Below the pieces are notes generated by a model. It did no database searches and was not told the DNA's origin. It saw only the letters and a program-made list of their open reading frames with translations. From assembly GCF_900114635.1 (NCBI RefSeq), contig NZ_FOTQ01000006.1:62001-126000 (forward strand): a DNA stretch of 64,000 nt. Direction: 5' to 3'. Source of the stretch: Shimia aestuarii (GTDB taxonomy: Bacteria > Pseudomonadota > Alphaproteobacteria > Rhodobacterales > Rhodobacteraceae). Both the position numbers and the translations under genes were made by a program. This document shows positions 17,107 to 26,186 of this stretch, piece after piece. Positions within the stretch are counted from its first letter, which is position 1. Each line of letters begins with the position of its first letter.

Positions 17107-17910
17107 TCAATGTTTCCTGGACCTGGAATCCCCGGCCAGCAATGTGTCGATGAACTTGGAAAACAGCTCACCTTGAGAGTTGATCTGAAGCTTGGAGTAA
17201 ATGTTGCGACGGTGGATGCGAACTGTGCCGGGAGAGATTTCAAGAATACGCCCAACAGCGTCGGCGGAATGCCCTTTCAACGTATGTTCGACGACCTGCC
17301 GTTCGCGAGGGGTAAGGACGCCTTCGCCAAAACTGGTGAAGGCAATCTCAACACTGTTTTGGAGAGAGGCATCGGATTCGGGGTTGGCGCTGTTGTCAAA
17401 ACTGCTCGCCAGGGTCTTCCAATGCCTTGCACAGGTTGCCCGTACAATCGGCCAGTATTCCTTGAGTTGGCGAATCTCCTTGGCTGAAAATGCTTTCTCG
17501 GCACGCATCAGCGAGACAACGACAGTCGCGTTTCCGGGGAGGTCGATGAAGAAACCGATCTCTTCTGCAAGCCCGGTCCGCGCATAGTAGTTTCGAAAAT
17601 ACTCCCCCTGAAAAAAGCGGTCTGGGGCAAGTTCCTTGATCCGGTAAAGCCCCGGAGCGACATTGTTGACGCAAGCGAGGTAAAACGGATCCAGCAAGTA
17701 AGGCCCTTCCTGATAGTCCTCGACGAAAATTTGACGTTTACCCCTTGGGAAATCGTCAAAAAGGTCCATCGGACGAGCTGATCCGAGATACCCGAAAACA
17801 ACGGTGAAATCGAACGGCGCGATCGTGCGAAGTGTATTCGAAAGGGTGTTGGCGAAGTCGTCGGCTTCGATTGAATCGACGAGTTGTCCGGTTGCCTCGA
17901 TCAAGCTCAA
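17107..17910 (-). CDS. LuxR-type HTH transcriptional regulator
   Basis: A 267-residue regulator. The last 65 residues are a LuxR/FixJ helix-turn-helix, LTPRERQVVEHTLKGHSADA followed by LEISPGTVRIHRRNIYSKL. The N-terminal 190 residues do not show the acyl-homoserine-lactone binding signature of quorum regulators; they look like a GAF-type sensor seen in many Rhodobacteraceae. The start is a TTG at 17910 preceded by GAGAGGG at the right distance; the overlapping ATG is in another frame. It is divergent from potA by 124 bases, so control of the polyamine transporter is the simplest inference. It is convergent with the giant fusion gene. Confidence 0.82.
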   Translation of the reverse strand: MSLIEATGQLVDSIEADDFANTLSNTLRTIAPFDFTVVFGYLGSARPMDLFDDFPRGKRQIFVEDYQEGPYLLDPFYLACVNNVAPGLYRIKELAPDRFFQGEYFRNYYARTGLAEEIGFFIDLPGNATVVVSLMRAEKAFSAKEIRQLKEYWPIVRATCARHWKTLASSFDNSANPESDASLQNSVEIAFTSFGEGVLTPRERQVVEHTLKGHSADAVGRILEISPGTVRIHRRNIYSKLQINSQGELFSKFIDTLLAGDSRSRKH

Positions 17911-18034
17911 AATGCATCCCTCTCGGGTTTTTTAGTGAATATACCCAAAACGTGATATATACATCAGTTTTGATTTTTTTTACAGTTTCCGACAATACGA
18001 TGGTAGTCCAAAAATCAAAAAAAGATAGGGATAA

Positions 18035-19156
18035 ATGGAAAGCGTGCAATATGCCACCAAGACAGATTTGGTAAGCGGAAACGCGATTGCCGAGCTTAGA
18101 GGCGTGACCAAGCGCTACGGTTCAGTGTTGGCCGCCAGTGATCTCGATCTTGCAATTGAGCCGGGCGAATTTCTTTCGTTTCTGGGGCCATCAGGCTGTG
18201 GCAAAACCACGGCATTGCGCATGCTGGCAGGGTTCGAAACGCCGACCGAAGGTCAAGTGCTGCTAGACGGTGAAGTCGTGAACGATGTGGACGCCCATCA
18301 TCGTCCAGTGAACATGGTGTTCCAGCAATACGCGCTTTTTCCCCATATGACGGTGGCTCAAAACATCGGCTATGGCCTGCGCCAAATTCGTCCGCGTATC
18401 CCCAAGGAGCAGATCAATGAAAGGGTCGGCAAGGCGCTTGCAACTGTACGCCTGGCCGGGTTCGAAGACCGGCGTATCTGGGAGATGTCCGGCGGTCAGC
18501 AGCAGCGCGTTGCGCTAGCGAGGGCCATTGTCAACGAACCAAAGCTTTTGCTTCTTGACGAACCGATGGCCGCGTTGGACCGAAAACTGCGCAAGGAAAT
18601 GCAAATCGAATTGCAAGACTTGCAGCGGGAACTGGGTATTACCTTTGTTCTTGTCACGCATGATCAGGAAGAAGCTCTGTCGATGAGCGACCGCATTTGC
18701 ATCATGCGGGATGGAAGAATAGTCCAGATCGGGTCGCCGCAGGAACTCTATGACACTCCGAAATCACGGTATGTCGCCGATTTTGTCGGTACGTCCAATT
18801 TCTTTGACGGCAAAGTCGTCGGCTACCAGGGGGATTTGGTGTCCGTCCGACTGAGTGACGGTACTGTCGTAGAAGCCAGATCGCTCCATCAGGTCGCTGA
18901 CGGGCAAGATGCGTGCGTAAGCGTCCGGCCCGAGCAAATGCGATTGTCGCGCGAAGAAGGTGGGCTGCCAGTGCATGTCCACAATCGGATCTTTCTCGGG
19001 GAACATACCGAGTATCTCGTAACGCATGCGATCCTTGGTGAATTCCTGGTCCTGTCACCAAGGCAAACGGAAATGAACGATGGTCCGTTCAACGCGGGCG
19101 AAAGCCTTACGGTGTCCTGGGACGCCGGAACGGCGCTCGTATTGGAACAAGAATAA
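18035..19156 (+). CDS. potA: Polyamine ABC transporter ATP-binding protein, PotA-like
   Basis: A 373-residue ATPase that energises import. The nucleotide-binding domain shows Walker A GPSGCGKTTALRML, the signature MSGGQQQRVALARA and Walker B LLLLDEPMAALD, with the H loop in VTHDQEEAL. A TOBE-like C-terminal domain occupies about residues 285-373. These features and length fit the PotA/CysA/UgpC group, and the spermidine/putrescine-type binding protein and two permeases downstream point to polyamines. It is the first gene of an operon of potA-potD-potB-potC-SDR. An ATG at 18035 with AGGG upstream is taken as the start. Confidence 0.85.
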   Translation: MESVQYATKTDLVSGNAIAELRGVTKRYGSVLAASDLDLAIEPGEFLSFLGPSGCGKTTALRMLAGFETPTEGQVLLDGEVVNDVDAHHRPVNMVFQQYALFPHMTVAQNIGYGLRQIRPRIPKEQINERVGKALATVRLAGFEDRRIWEMSGGQQQRVALARAIVNEPKLLLLDEPMAALDRKLRKEMQIELQDLQRELGITFVLVTHDQEEALSMSDRICIMRDGRIVQIGSPQELYDTPKSRYVADFVGTSNFFDGKVVGYQGDLVSVRLSDGTVVEARSLHQVADGQDACVSVRPEQMRLSREEGGLPVHVHNRIFLGEHTEYLVTHAILGEFLVLSPRQTEMNDGPFNAGESLTVSWDAGTALVLEQE

Positions 19157-19186
19157 AAGCCACCAAACACCAACAGGAGAGAAACC

Positions 19187-20344
19187 ATGACAGACAGAAC
19201 TGACCACATCTCGAAGAAAAAGTTCATGGAGGAGTTGGAGCGCTATCGTAAAGGCTCGATCAGTCGCCGCCATTTCCTTCGTGTGACCGGCCTTGGTGCC
19301 GCCACTGCCGTTTTGGGTTCGACCATGCCTGGCCTGCGACCGCGCCCCGCTTTTGCCGGTGATATCGGGGATCGCGTTGTTTTGGCCACATGGCCGAATT
19401 ATCACGATACGGCGAATTTCGACGCCTTTACCGAGGCAACCGGTGCGCATGTGCAGGTGAATGTTTTCGGGTCGAACGAAGAAATGCTCGCCAAACTTCA
19501 GGCCGGGGCGACCGGTTGGGACGTTTATGTTCCGACGAATTACACGTTCGAAGACTATGTCAAGGAAGACCTGATCGAGCCTTTGGACGTGTCGCGCTTG
19601 CCCAACTACGAACCTGCGGCCTTTGATCCGCGTTATGCCGAAGCCGGTTCGGTGAATGGCAAGCTTTACGGTGTTCCCAAGAACTGGGGATCGACCGGCA
19701 TGGCGATCAACACCAAACACAACAATGGGAAGGGCATTTCTTCGTGGAAAGAGTTCTTTGACATCACGATGGACAAGTTCTCGGGGCGCACGGTTGTCCA
19801 CGATTATCAGCTTACCACGATCGGAAGTGCGCTGAACTATTATGGCTATTCCTTCAACTCGGTGGATGAAAAAGAGTTGGCGGATGCCGAGAAACTTCTG
19901 ATCGACGTCAAACCGCATCTTTTTGCAATCACGTCAGATTACCAGCCGCCGATGCGCAATGGTGATGCCTGGTTGACGATCTGCTGGTCGGGGGACGGCA
20001 AGCAACTTAATACCGACATGCCCGAGATTGCATATGCCCTTGGCAGCGATGGCGGCGAGATCTGGAGCGACTACTACGCAATCCCCAAAAGCTCGGAACG
20101 TAAGGATGCCGCGTACGCGCTCATCAACTTCCTGATCAATCCTGAAGTGAATGCCAAGGAGGTTCTTGCGCATGGATATCCGACAGCGGATTCGCGGACG
20201 TTTGATCTTTTGCCGGATGCGCTGAAGAACGATCCCATCATCTTCCCCGCGCAGGAGTTGCTGAGCCCGCTTGAATTCGGTGCTGCAGTGACGCTCACGG
20301 ATCCGAACCGCGCCGAGTTGATGGCGCGCTTCAAATCTGCCTGA
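19187..20344 (+). CDS. potD: Polyamine-type periplasmic binding protein with Tat signal
   Basis: A 385-residue binding protein of the PotD/PotF class. The N-terminus carries a twin-arginine export signal (SRRHFLRVTGLGAA, residues 25-38) ending near RPAFA, so it is folded before export; the classical E. coli PotD uses the Sec route. After the signal it reads VVLATWPNYHD, then YVPTNYTFEDYVKEDLIEPLD, matching the ligand-domain start of PotD proteins. It captures polyamine or a related amine for PotABC. It follows potA by 30 bases with an AGGAGAG site. The exact ligand (putrescine, spermidine or another cationic compound) is not determined. Confidence 0.83.
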   Translation: MTDRTDHISKKKFMEELERYRKGSISRRHFLRVTGLGAATAVLGSTMPGLRPRPAFAGDIGDRVVLATWPNYHDTANFDAFTEATGAHVQVNVFGSNEEMLAKLQAGATGWDVYVPTNYTFEDYVKEDLIEPLDVSRLPNYEPAAFDPRYAEAGSVNGKLYGVPKNWGSTGMAINTKHNNGKGISSWKEFFDITMDKFSGRTVVHDYQLTTIGSALNYYGYSFNSVDEKELADAEKLLIDVKPHLFAITSDYQPPMRNGDAWLTICWSGDGKQLNTDMPEIAYALGSDGGEIWSDYYAIPKSSERKDAAYALINFLINPEVNAKEVLAHGYPTADSRTFDLLPDALKNDPIIFPAQELLSPLEFGAAVTLTDPNRAELMARFKSA

Positions 20345-20366
20345 ACCTGAAAAAAACGAGAACAAC

Positions 20367-21218
20367 ATGAAGCAGAACAAGCGAAACTGGCTGTTGTTGG
20401 CGCCGGCAGGAACATGGTTCCTGGTCATGCTGATCATTCCGCTGAGTGTTGTTCTCATATTCAGTTTCGGAGAGCGAGCGCCGTCAGGTGGCGTTGTGCT
20501 TGCTCTTTCGCTTGAGCAATATGCAAACCTCCCCGCACGCTGGACGGCATTCAAAAACACCATGACACTGGCGCCGATCGGAACGCTTGCGGCGTTGTTG
20601 ATCGCCTATCCCCTGGCGTATTTCCTGGCTGTGAAGGTCAATCCGAAATGGAAGACGATCCTTCTGGTTCTGGTCATCGTTCCTTTTTGGACCTCGATAC
20701 TGATACGCAGCTATGCCTGGATTTTTCTTTTGGGAGGAAGGGGGCTGCCTGCGCTTCTGGACTGGATTGGCATAGAAGGTGTCCGGCTGATCAACACGCC
20801 TTTCGCGGTGCTTGTGGGAATTGTGTATGGGTATCTGCCTCTCATGGTTTTTCCTATCTTCGTAAGTCTTGATCGCCTCGACAAACGGCTTCTGGAGGCC
20901 GCCTCTGACCTAGGCGCAAGCCGTTGGAACGCGTTTCTACAAATCACGCTTCCCCTTTCCATTCCGGGTATCGCGACCGGATGCATGCTCGTGTTTATCC
21001 TGCTGATGGGAGAGTTCCTGATCCCGGCCTTGTTGGGCGGCGGCAAGGTATTCTTTGTTGGCAACGCGCTGGTCGACTTGTTCCTGCAGTCGCGCAACTG
21101 GGCATTTGGATCGGCAGTCGCGGTCACTCTGGTTGTGGTGATGCTGATCACGGTCACGATCTACATGCGACTGATCGCGCGGCTCGGGGCCAGCCGCGAC
21201 GATGTCGCGATCATGTGA
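20367..21218 (+). CDS. potB: Polyamine ABC transporter permease, PotB-like
   Basis: A 283-residue inner-membrane permease with about six transmembrane helices. The coupling-helix EAA motif is visible near residues 173-190 (LEAASDLGASRWNAFLQIT), followed by the conserved LPLSIPGI. It pairs with the next permease and the ATPase encoded first in the operon. It starts 22 bases after the binding-protein gene. The long hydrophobic N-terminus (NWLLLAPAGTWFLVMLIIP) fits PotB/PotH proteins. Confidence 0.85.
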   Translation: MKQNKRNWLLLAPAGTWFLVMLIIPLSVVLIFSFGERAPSGGVVLALSLEQYANLPARWTAFKNTMTLAPIGTLAALLIAYPLAYFLAVKVNPKWKTILLVLVIVPFWTSILIRSYAWIFLLGGRGLPALLDWIGIEGVRLINTPFAVLVGIVYGYLPLMVFPIFVSLDRLDKRLLEAASDLGASRWNAFLQITLPLSIPGIATGCMLVFILLMGEFLIPALLGGGKVFFVGNALVDLFLQSRNWAFGSAVAVTLVVVMLITVTIYMRLIARLGASRDDVAIM

Positions 21219-21228
21219 GGGGGGCAGT

Positions 21229-22047
21229 ATGAGAATTTACGCTATTAGTGTTTACCTGTTCCTGTATATTCCCATCGGGGTGATTGCACTGTTCAGCTTC
21301 AATGCCGGGCGGCACGCCAGCCAGCTTCAGGGGCTTTCGACAAAATGGTACGGCAAGGCGCTGTCCAATCCTTTTGTCATGGATGCGCTGGAAACCAGTC
21401 TGATCGTTGCATTCACGTCCGCGCTTCTCGCCAGTGTTTTCGGCACCATGGCGGCAGTTGCACTCCAGGGGATCAAAGGGCCGGTCCGCGTGTTCTTCGA
21501 CCTGCTGATTTATGTTGCGGTCATGATTCCAGGCATCGTCATCGGCATTGCGACCCTGATAGGGCTGGTCACATTGTTTGATCAATTGAACCCCCTTCTC
21601 GCGGCTGTCTGGCCTGAGGGGTGGACGCCACCGAAGCTGCGAATGGGCGTCGGTTCGCTGATTGCAGCGCATACCATGTTTCTAATGGCCCTCGTGATCA
21701 TCATTGTTCGTGCGCGTTTATCCGGCATGGACCGCGCCCTGATCGAGGCTTCCGCCGATCTCTATGCAAGCCCGGTCGGCACCTTCTTTCAGGTCACGTT
21801 GCCTATGATATTCCCTGCCATTCTGGCTGGCTTTCTGTTGAGTTTCACTTTCAGTTTTGACGACTTCATCATCGCATTCTTTGTCGCCGGTTCGGAAACA
21901 ACTCTGCCAATCTACGTGTTCTCATCCATCCGCCGAGGTGTGACGCCCGAGATCAACGCGATCGGCACGATGGTACTGGCCGTTTCATTGGTGTTGCTGG
22001 TGACGGCCCAACTTCTCTTGCAACGCGGAGGCAAGAAACCCAAATGA
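21229..22047 (+). CDS. potC: Polyamine ABC transporter permease, PotC-like
   Basis: A 272-residue permease with about six membrane helices and the EAA motif IEASADLYASPVGTFFQVTLP near residues 170-190. The C-terminal part contains FDDFIIAFFVAGSETTLPI, a hallmark of PotC/PotI proteins. I start at the ATG at 21229, which has GGGGGGCAG upstream and opens straight into the first membrane helix; an alternative nine codons upstream overlaps potB. The stop overlaps the next gene in an ATGA arrangement, so the dehydrogenase is co-translated. Confidence 0.85.
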   Translation: MRIYAISVYLFLYIPIGVIALFSFNAGRHASQLQGLSTKWYGKALSNPFVMDALETSLIVAFTSALLASVFGTMAAVALQGIKGPVRVFFDLLIYVAVMIPGIVIGIATLIGLVTLFDQLNPLLAAVWPEGWTPPKLRMGVGSLIAAHTMFLMALVIIIVRARLSGMDRALIEASADLYASPVGTFFQVTLPMIFPAILAGFLLSFTFSFDDFIIAFFVAGSETTLPIYVFSSIRRGVTPEINAIGTMVLAVSLVLLVTAQLLLQRGGKKPK

Positions 22048-22841
22048 CCATTGCGCTCTCGAAAAATCGTTCTACGACCAAACTGCAGCTTGATGGGAAG
22101 GTCGCTCTAGTTACCGGAGCCGGTTCGGGCATCGGCAGAGCCGGCGCCATGGCGCTCGCCCGAAATGGGGCCGTGGTCATTGTCACCGATTTGGACGCTG
22201 GCAAATCAAGAGATGTTGTCACTGAATTGCGGGCCGAAGGTGTGATCGCGCATGCGGCCGAACTGGACGTTACGAATGATGCTGCGGTCGCGTCGACGGT
22301 AGACGATATCGTCCGACGCCATGGCCGGATCGACGTGTTGCACTCGCATGCCGGGTACCAGATCGAGGGGAATCTGGAACAGGTGCCGATTGAAGGGATG
22401 GACCGATCCTGGCAACTGAACGTCCGCTCGCACTTCATTGCGGCAAGAGCTTCGGTTGCGCACATGCGCGCTCAGGGTGGGGGCAGCATAATCATAACGT
22501 CGTCCAATTCAGGTGTGCAATATGACCGCGAAATGGTTGCCTACGCGACCACCAAACACGCCGTGATCGCCATGACACGTCAAATGGCCGCCGATTACGC
22601 CAAGGAAAACATCCGCATCAATGCCCTTTGCCCGGGCTTCATCGACACGCCCTTCAATGCGGGCTTCGAAAAACAAATGGGCGGTCGGGACAGGCTGGAA
22701 AACTACGTCGCCGAAACAATTCCAATGGGGCGTTGGGGCTCGGTTGACGAAATCGCCGATTCAATCCTGTTTCTTGCTTCGGACATGTCCTCGTTCATGA
22801 CGGGGCATGCCTTGGTTGTGGATGGCGGTGAAAGCATTTGA
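22044..22841 (+). CDS. SDR-family NAD(P)-dependent dehydrogenase
   Basis: A 265-residue short-chain dehydrogenase/reductase. The cofactor loop reads VTGAGSGIGRAG (about residues 28-39), the following acidic residue in VTDLDAGKS suggests NAD preference, the catalytic Ser lies in IIITSSNSG and the catalytic pair is YATTK (near 167-171). The C-terminus VVDGGESI is typical. It overlaps potC by four bases, making it the last gene of the polyamine transport operon, so it may oxidise or reduce a product of the imported amine. The substrate cannot be assigned. Confidence 0.87.
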   Translation: MTIALSKNRSTTKLQLDGKVALVTGAGSGIGRAGAMALARNGAVVIVTDLDAGKSRDVVTELRAEGVIAHAAELDVTNDAAVASTVDDIVRRHGRIDVLHSHAGYQIEGNLEQVPIEGMDRSWQLNVRSHFIAARASVAHMRAQGGGSIIITSSNSGVQYDREMVAYATTKHAVIAMTRQMAADYAKENIRINALCPGFIDTPFNAGFEKQMGGRDRLENYVAETIPMGRWGSVDEIADSILFLASDMSSFMTGHALVVDGGESI

Positions 22842-22878
22842 GTGGGTGTTGTCAGAGCGATGGCGCCTGAGACGGGCC

Positions 22879-22923
22879 GGGCTGTTTCGGAACGTTGCTC
22901 TATAAGGAATCACAGCCCTTTTT
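22879..22923 (+). terminator. Possible intrinsic terminator of the polyamine operon
   Basis: GGGCTGT (22879-22885) pairs with ACAGCCC (22912-22918), followed directly by TTTTT. The 26-base loop is long for an intrinsic terminator but the T run is well placed, 38 bases after the SDR stop codon. Confidence 0.5.
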
Positions 22924-23271
22924 CTGCTTTCGTACGTTGCCAGAAGTCATCCGCTTGGCGGCGGTGTTTCATGTCTGTTTCCTGCCGTTGAATCGCAATG
23001 CGGGCGTTATGGTGGATGAGCCGGGCGTCGCTAACCTGCAGAAAATGGGGTATTGGCGGAGCAATTGCGTCGAGAATTCGCACCTCTCGTTCTGACGACG
23101 AGAACGGGCCATGATCCGCCTTTGGCGCATGCGAAGTGGGCTGATGTTCTCGCCCGTTTGCGCCTCAGTCTCTGTTTGGACAAGAAGGGCGCGCTGCTCA
23201 GCCCGGTACGAATTCGTAGTGGGCGGGCCGCGCGCCTCCTTAGGAAATGCATGTAAAGGCGACAAAAATTT

Positions 23272-23290
23272 TTATTGTATACCTCAATAA
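23272..23290. promoter_or_regulatory. Inverted repeat TTATTG-N7-CAATAA in an AT-rich promoter region
   Basis: TTATTG (23272-23277) and CAATAA (23285-23290) flank TATACCT. The centre resembles the TTGTATAC cores bound by GntR-type regulators. It lies about 205 bases before the peptide-binding protein gene. No GntR gene is nearby; the XRE-cupin regulator encoded at 28906 is the nearest candidate binder. Inference only. Confidence 0.3.
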
Positions 23291-23496
23291 TTTTTTTTAG
23301 GGTTCTTCCCGTGCGACGCCTCACATAGGCGGAGCAGTATCTGCAAGCCTGTTACTAATGCGGCAACCACGGAGATGGGGCGTTTTTCGTCGAAAAAAGC
23401 TCCCCAGAAAATCAATGAGTGCTTCTTTGCGGATTCTTGATCAGGACAAACAATAACGACTGCTTGCGGAAAACACCTACTGACAGCGAGGAAACC

Positions 23497-25077
23497 ATGA
23501 AAAAAACAGCAACGATCCTGGCGGTTGCGGCGCTCATGTCGTCAACTGCCGTGGCCAACGCCGAGACCCTAAAATGGGCGCGCGCGGGCGACGCCCTGAC
23601 ATTGGACCCCCATTCGCAGAACGAAGGCCCCAGCCACACCATGCGTCACCAGATGTATGAGCCGCTGATCATCCGCGATACCAGCGGCGCATTCGTGCCG
23701 ACGCTGGCAACCGACTGGGCTCCGAGCGCAGACAACCCCAACGTCTGGGTCTTCAACCTGCGCAAAGGCGTGAAATTTCACGATGGTGCCGATTTTACTG
23801 CGGAAGACGTAGTGTTCAGCTTTGAGCGTGCGAAGCAGCCGAACTCGGACATGAAAGAACTGATCGGTTCGATCGTCGCGGTACGCGCGGTCGACGACCA
23901 TACGGTCGAGATCGAAACGGATGGTCCAAACCCGATCCTGCCGTCGAACCTGACCAACCTGTTCATGATGGACAAGGGCTGGACCGAGGCGAACAACACG
24001 GTCAAGGTGCAGGACTTTGAAGGTGGCGAGATCACCTATGCGACCACCAATGTGAACGGCACCGGCGCCTATCGGCTGGTCAGCCGCGAGCCCGACGTGA
24101 AAACCGTCATGGTGCGCAACGAAGAGTATTGGGGTCGCAACGATTTCCCGATGGAAGTCAGCGAAATCATCTATACCCCGATCCAGAACGCCGCGACCCG
24201 TGTGGCCGCCCTTCTTTCGGGTGAGGTGAATTTCCTTCAGGACATGCCGGTGCAGGATCTGGCCCGTGTGGATGGCGCAGATGGTTTGATGGTCAAACAG
24301 GCCCCGCAGAACCGCGTGATCTTCTTTGGGATGAACCAGGGCGCGGATGACATTGAAGCCGACAACGTCGACGGCAAGAACCCGCTGGCCGACGTGCGCG
24401 TGCGCAAGGCAATGTCGATGGCGATCAACCGCGACGCAATTCGTCAGGTTGTGATGCGGGGCCAGTCGCAGCCTGCGGGCATGATTGCGCCGCCCTTCGT
24501 CAACGGCTGGACGGCCGAGATGGACGGCGAAAGCACCACCGATATTGAAGGTGCCAAGGCGCTGATGGCCGAAGCCGGGTATGGCGACGGCTTCTCGATC
24601 CGCCTGGATTGTCCGAACGACCGCTACATCAACGACGAGCCGATCTGTCAGGCCGCGGTTGGCATGCTGGGTCAGATTGGCATCACGGTGAACCTGGACG
24701 CCATTCCGAAGGCACAGCACTTCCCCAAGATTACCGACGGCAAGACCGACTTCTACATGCTGGGCTGGGGTGTTCCGACCTATGACTCGGAGTACATCTT
24801 CAACTTCCTGGTGCATGGTCGTGAAAGCGACATCGGCACCTGGAACGGCACCGGCTTTAACAATGCCGAGATCAACGCCAAGATCAAATCGCTGGCATCC
24901 AACACCGATCTGGATGCGCGCAACGCGGATATCGCGGCTATCTGGCGTGTGGTTCAGGACGAACAGCTTTACATCCCGATCCACCACCAGGTGCTGAACT
25001 GGGGTATGAGCGAAAACGTTGGCATCGAGGTGGATCCCGAGGATCAGCCCCGCGTCAAATACTTCACCATGAAGTAA
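23497..25077 (+). CDS. Peptide ABC transporter substrate-binding protein (DppA/OppA type)
   Basis: A 526-residue periplasmic binding protein of the large peptide/nickel class. It begins MKKTATILAVAALMSSTAVA with cleavage after ANA, then LKWARAGDALTLDPHSQNEG. The family signature near residue 95-115 reads WVFNLRKGVKFHDGADFTAEDVVFSFER. The ATG at 23497 follows GAGGAAACC. It is the first gene of an operon with two permeases and a fused ATPase, and an M24 peptidase downstream suggests that small peptides are imported and then cleaved. A 138-base spacer with two hairpins separates it from the permeases. The ligand is not determined; opines, glutathione or dipeptides are alternatives within the family. 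Confidence 0.9.
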   Translation: MKKTATILAVAALMSSTAVANAETLKWARAGDALTLDPHSQNEGPSHTMRHQMYEPLIIRDTSGAFVPTLATDWAPSADNPNVWVFNLRKGVKFHDGADFTAEDVVFSFERAKQPNSDMKELIGSIVAVRAVDDHTVEIETDGPNPILPSNLTNLFMMDKGWTEANNTVKVQDFEGGEITYATTNVNGTGAYRLVSREPDVKTVMVRNEEYWGRNDFPMEVSEIIYTPIQNAATRVAALLSGEVNFLQDMPVQDLARVDGADGLMVKQAPQNRVIFFGMNQGADDIEADNVDGKNPLADVRVRKAMSMAINRDAIRQVVMRGQSQPAGMIAPPFVNGWTAEMDGESTTDIEGAKALMAEAGYGDGFSIRLDCPNDRYINDEPICQAAVGMLGQIGITVNLDAIPKAQHFPKITDGKTDFYMLGWGVPTYDSEYIFNFLVHGRESDIGTWNGTGFNNAEINAKIKSLASNTDLDARNADIAAIWRVVQDEQLYIPIHHQVLNWGMSENVGIEVDPEDQPRVKYFTMK

Positions 25078-25085
25078 TGTGATCC

Positions 25086-25112
25086 GGGCCGCCCGACCGT
25101 TTCGGGCGGCCC
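25086..25112 (+). terminator. Strong stem-loop after the peptide-binding protein gene
   Basis: GGGCCGCCCGA (25086-25096) and TCGGGCGGCCC (25102-25112) form a perfect 11-bp GC-rich stem with a CCGTT loop, eight bases after the stop codon and followed by GTTTCTG. It probably ends part of the transcription or protects the upstream mRNA, so that binding protein exceeds permease. Confidence 0.72.
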
Positions 25113-25172
25113 GTTTCTGCCGAAGACGGAGACGTTCCGCGCCTCGGCACCTTTCCGTGATCCGTCAAGTCA

Positions 25173-25191
25173 ACGCGTGGTTCCCACGCGT
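25173..25191 (+). other. Second stem-loop in the spacer before the peptide permease gene
   Basis: ACGCGTGG (25173-25180) and CCACGCGT (25184-25191) form a perfect 8-bp stem with a TTC loop, 24 bases before the permease ATG. It has no T run. It could influence translation of the permease or be a processing site. Confidence 0.45.
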
Positions 25192-25214
25192 ATTGGCACA
25201 AGAAAGCCTCTGCG

Positions 25215-26186
25215 ATGTTGCCATTCATCCTAAAGCGCGTGTTCCAGTCATTTCTGGTTCTGGTCATTACCGGAGCTATTGCGTTTTCCATGTTCACCTT
25301 TGTCGGCGATCCGATTGACAATATGCTTGGTCAGGAGCGCACGATGGAAGACGTCGAGCGTCTGCGCGCGCAATTGGGCCTCGATAAGCCGGTTCCGGTG
25401 CAGTATTTCCGATTTCTGAACGAAGCGATCCAAGGCAATTTCGGCGTCAGCTATCGTCAGGGGCGTGAAGTTTCCGAGATCATCTTGGAGCGTGCACCCG
25501 CCACTTTGGAGCTGGCTGCTCTGTCCGCGATTTTTGCCGTTGTAATGGGGATTGCGCTGGGTGTGTTCACCGCCATTCGTCGTGACGGGTTCGCCGCCAA
25601 TTTCATCATGTCCGCGTCGCTGATCGGGGTTTCCCTGCCGACCTTCCTGATCGGTATTCTACTGATCTATCTGTTTTCGGTTGAGCTGGGCTGGTTGCCG
25701 AGCTTTGGCCGCGGTGAAGTGGTCCAGATCGGTGGATGGACCACTGGTTTTCTGACTGAATCCGGTCTCAAGGCGCTGATCCTTCCGGCGATCACCCTGG
25801 GGCTCTACCAAATGACGCTCATCATGCGGTTGGTGCGTTCGGAAATGCTTGAAGTTCTGCGTCAGGACTATATCCGTTTTGCCCGCGCACGCGGCCTGAG
25901 TGACCGGGTGATCAACTTCCGTCATGCGCTCAAGAACACCATGGTTCCGGTGATCACCGTCATCGGCCTGCAATTGGGCGCGATCATCGCGTTTGCGATC
26001 ATCACCGAAACCGTATTTCAGTGGCCCGGCCTCGGGCTTTTGTTCATCAACGCAATCCAGTTCGTCGATATCCCGGTCATGGCGGCATATCTGATGATGA
26101 TCTCGGTGATGTTCGTCGTCATCAACCTTCTGGTTGATATCCTCTATGCCTTCATCGATCCACGCTTAAGGGTGAGTGCCAAGTGA
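25215..26186 (+). CDS. Peptide ABC transporter permease, DppB type
   Basis: A 323-residue inner-membrane permease. The N-terminus MLPFILKRVFQSFLVLVIT is typical of DppB/OppB, with six helices and an extended periplasmic region holding MEDVERLRAQLGLDKPVPVQ. The coupling motif YIRFARARGLSDRVI lies near residues 216-230, followed by NTMVPVITVIG. It pairs with the DppC-type permease, whose GTG start overlaps its stop by four bases. Together they form the channel for the ligand delivered by the binding protein encoded at 23497. Confidence 0.9.
   Translation: MLPFILKRVFQSFLVLVITGAIAFSMFTFVGDPIDNMLGQERTMEDVERLRAQLGLDKPVPVQYFRFLNEAIQGNFGVSYRQGREVSEIILERAPATLELAALSAIFAVVMGIALGVFTAIRRDGFAANFIMSASLIGVSLPTFLIGILLIYLFSVELGWLPSFGRGEVVQIGGWTTGFLTESGLKALILPAITLGLYQMTLIMRLVRSEMLEVLRQDYIRFARARGLSDRVINFRHALKNTMVPVITVIGLQLGAIIAFAIITETVFQWPGLGLLFINAIQFVDIPVMAAYLMMISVMFVVINLLVDILYAFIDPRLRVSAK

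Larger units (their letters stand above)
22842..23496. other. 655-base intergenic region upstream of the peptide transporter operon
   Basis: No gene is supported here: the short frames lack ribosome sites and family features. The left part holds a terminator-like repeat (22879-22923). The middle is GC-rich with weak inverted repeats such as GTTCT-N7-AGAAC near 23089-23105. From about 23255 the sequence becomes AT-rich and contains an inverted repeat at 23272-23290, likely the control region of the downstream operon. Confidence 0.5.

Noticed and set aside
17107-17910. Quorum-sensing LuxR receptor
   Set aside because: The HTH is of LuxR type but the N-terminal domain lacks the Trp/Tyr/Asp pattern of acyl-homoserine-lactone binding domains, and no LuxI-type gene is present.
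23569-24987. Minus-strand open frame of about 470 codons opposite the peptide-binding protein gene
   Set aside because: Antisense shadow with low-complexity His/Val/Asp composition and no family features.
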